Source: Acridotheres tristis | Lineage: Eukaryota; Chordata; Aves; Passeriformes; Sturnidae | Direction: 5' to 3' | NCBI GenBank assembly: GCA_037013685.1 | Contig: CM072886.1 | Coordinates: 5,394,001-5,458,000, forward strand | Length of the DNA: 64,000 nt | Shown here: piece by piece, positions 63,001-64,000 of the stretch | Layout of the letters: every line of letters starts with the position of its first letter | Numbering within the stretch: position 1 is the first letter of the stretch | Translations under genes and position numbers: made by a program | The notes under the pieces: model-generated | What the model saw: only the letters and a program-made list of their open reading frames with translations | Database searches by the model: none | Told to the model about the DNA's origin: nothing

Positions 63001-64000
63001 ATTTTGTTCTTTCAGTTCATTTATGGCAGCACTGGAACATGCAGCAATTCCTTCACTCTTATTTATTTCTCCAGATTTTTTTTCACTATGATTTCTCCCC
63101 CACTGCCTCATAACAAAAACATCCCACCAGAATGAGAAAAATAAATATCTCTGATCCTCCCACGAGCAACACCACCCACTTTGGGGTGAAGTGCTGGGTG
63201 AGCTGCAGCTCTCCAGGCTGGAAGAGAAGGAGATAAAATCCTGTTTCTTTTTAGCAATTTCTTCTTCATCATGTTTTCCTGTGCTTCATATTTTCACCCT
63301 GCACTTCTCCCATGTTTTCTGTCCCTGTTCTCAGGATTGTGCCAATGAACAGTGATGAGAGCCATGCTGAATTATCCCCTGGGTTTTCATTTGCATTTGG
63401 AGAGGCTGTGAAGCACCAACTTCTTTGGTTTGGTGTAAGTACCTGCCCATGGACAGCTGTACAAGCTGGTCACATCCCATGGCACGTTACCTGCACATGG
63501 TGGTCATGGATGCAGTCACCACATCCCCATTTTTGGGAAGGAAGGACATAATTTCTCTGCTCGACACATGATACACACTCACACCCAACCCCCAGGGTGT
63601 GGGAAGGACCATGACAAGAGATGGAAGAAGCCCCTTGAGTTGTTGACTGAGAGGAAAAGACATTTCCCTTTAGGTTGAGTGTTTAAGGACACCCCACAGC
63701 ACCTCCCAGATGCACTCCAGAGCCTCAGCAGCTCTCCATTCCATGGTAGTTACAGAGCTAAGAGATAAAACTTGCACTGAGCAAGTTATGGAGTGACTCA
63801 GGGACTGCCTGATCCATGTGGGGCTGAAGCATCTTTGCACTTGTGTTTACTGGCGTCTGAGACATCCAGCAGGCTCACTCCTACTTTAGTCCTAATATGC
63901 ACCTAATTATAACAACTGCCAGAGAAATTATCCTCAAGAGTGCCATTGAGGTGGGACAGGACAGGGGCTGAGGTTTGCTTGGAGTCCCTTGGGCCTGGCT
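60066..64000 (-). other. PRKAG2: PRKAG2 intron 3, right end of window
   Basis: AT-rich intron to the window edge with no recognised exon. Long-isoform exons 1-3 are expected further right. Confidence 0.5.

Larger units (their letters stand above)
1..64000 (-). other. PRKAG2: PRKAG2 gene body (partial, internal part)
   Basis: AMPK gamma-2 binds AMP, ADP and ATP through four CBS repeats and transmits cellular energy state to the kinase alpha subunit. The gene call rests on two minus-strand exons (27266-27480 and 6976-7057) that match gamma-2 in peptide sequence, order and splice phase. The CBS-domain exons would follow to the left of position 1 and were not seen. Exons 1-3 of the long isoform would lie to the right of 64000 and were not seen. 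Assigning the remaining sequence to PRKAG2 introns is inference from this geometry. Long introns and alternative internal first exons are typical of the vertebrate gene. No exon of a neighbouring gene was recognised. Confidence 0.85.

Noticed and set aside
35000..64000. Search for long-isoform exon 3 (MSFSGIFRSSSKES region)
   Set aside because: No matching minus-strand frame with splice sites was found. It is presumed to lie right of the window.
1..64000. CRISPR arrays, operons, prokaryotic mobile systems, rRNA or tRNA genes
   Set aside because: Nothing in the window has the structure of any of these. The repeats present are vertebrate minisatellites, microsatellites and LINE or LTR fragments.

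Overview
The window is vertebrate nuclear DNA, almost certainly from a bird. It is mostly AT-leaning, non-coding intron sequence with CR1 LINE fragments of very different ages, one LTR-like element, long pyrimidine microsatellites and two CpG islands. There are no bacterial-style genes, operons, rRNA or tRNA genes, or CRISPR arrays. I recognised no gene other than PRKAG2, and PRKAG2 probably spans the whole window.

PRKAG2 encodes the gamma-2 regulatory subunit of AMP-activated protein kinase and lies on the minus strand. It is identified by two exons whose peptides and splice phases match the vertebrate gene. Exon 4 (human numbering, from memory) is at 27266-27480 and encodes a Ser/Thr/Pro-rich stretch with [13 protein letters not shown] and [14 protein letters not shown]. 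Exon 5 is at 6976-7057; it encodes an Ala/Pro linker followed by MLEKLELEDE, the start of the short gamma-2 isoform. Exon 4 ends in phase 0 and exon 5 begins in phase 0. Exon 5 ends after one base of a codon, as expected for joining to the CBS-domain exons, which must lie beyond position 1. Exons 1-3 of the long isoform were not found and should lie beyond 64000.

Layout. 1-6975 is the intron after exon 5, whose first part (nearest the exon) carries a four-copy, 31-bp minisatellite. 6560-7800 is a CpG island covering exon 5 and the presumed short-isoform promoter, flanked by a degenerate 18-19 bp tandem repeat (about 7808-8066). 7058-27265 is the intron between exons 4 and 5, with three CR1 fragments and two pure pentanucleotide arrays of about 220 bp. 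27481-64000 is part of the large intron 3.

The most interesting feature is inside that intron. A second CpG island (about 34470-35000) sits directly upstream, in the minus direction, of a small open exon at 34384-34480. It begins at the first ATG after an in-frame stop, encodes exactly 32 residues plus one base, and ends at a GTGAGA donor in the phase needed to join exon 4. I read it as the avian counterpart of the alternative first exon of the gamma-2-3B isoform. An LTR-like element lies about 90 bp downstream of that donor. The window would then hold two of the gene's internal promoters, each trimming the N-terminus of gamma-2 while leaving the CBS domains intact.

The rest of intron 3 (about 35-64 kb) is ordinary intron with ancient CR1 copies near 54.8 and 59.3-60.1 kb. 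I saw no further exons there, but short or non-coding exons and conserved enhancers cannot be excluded by reading alone.
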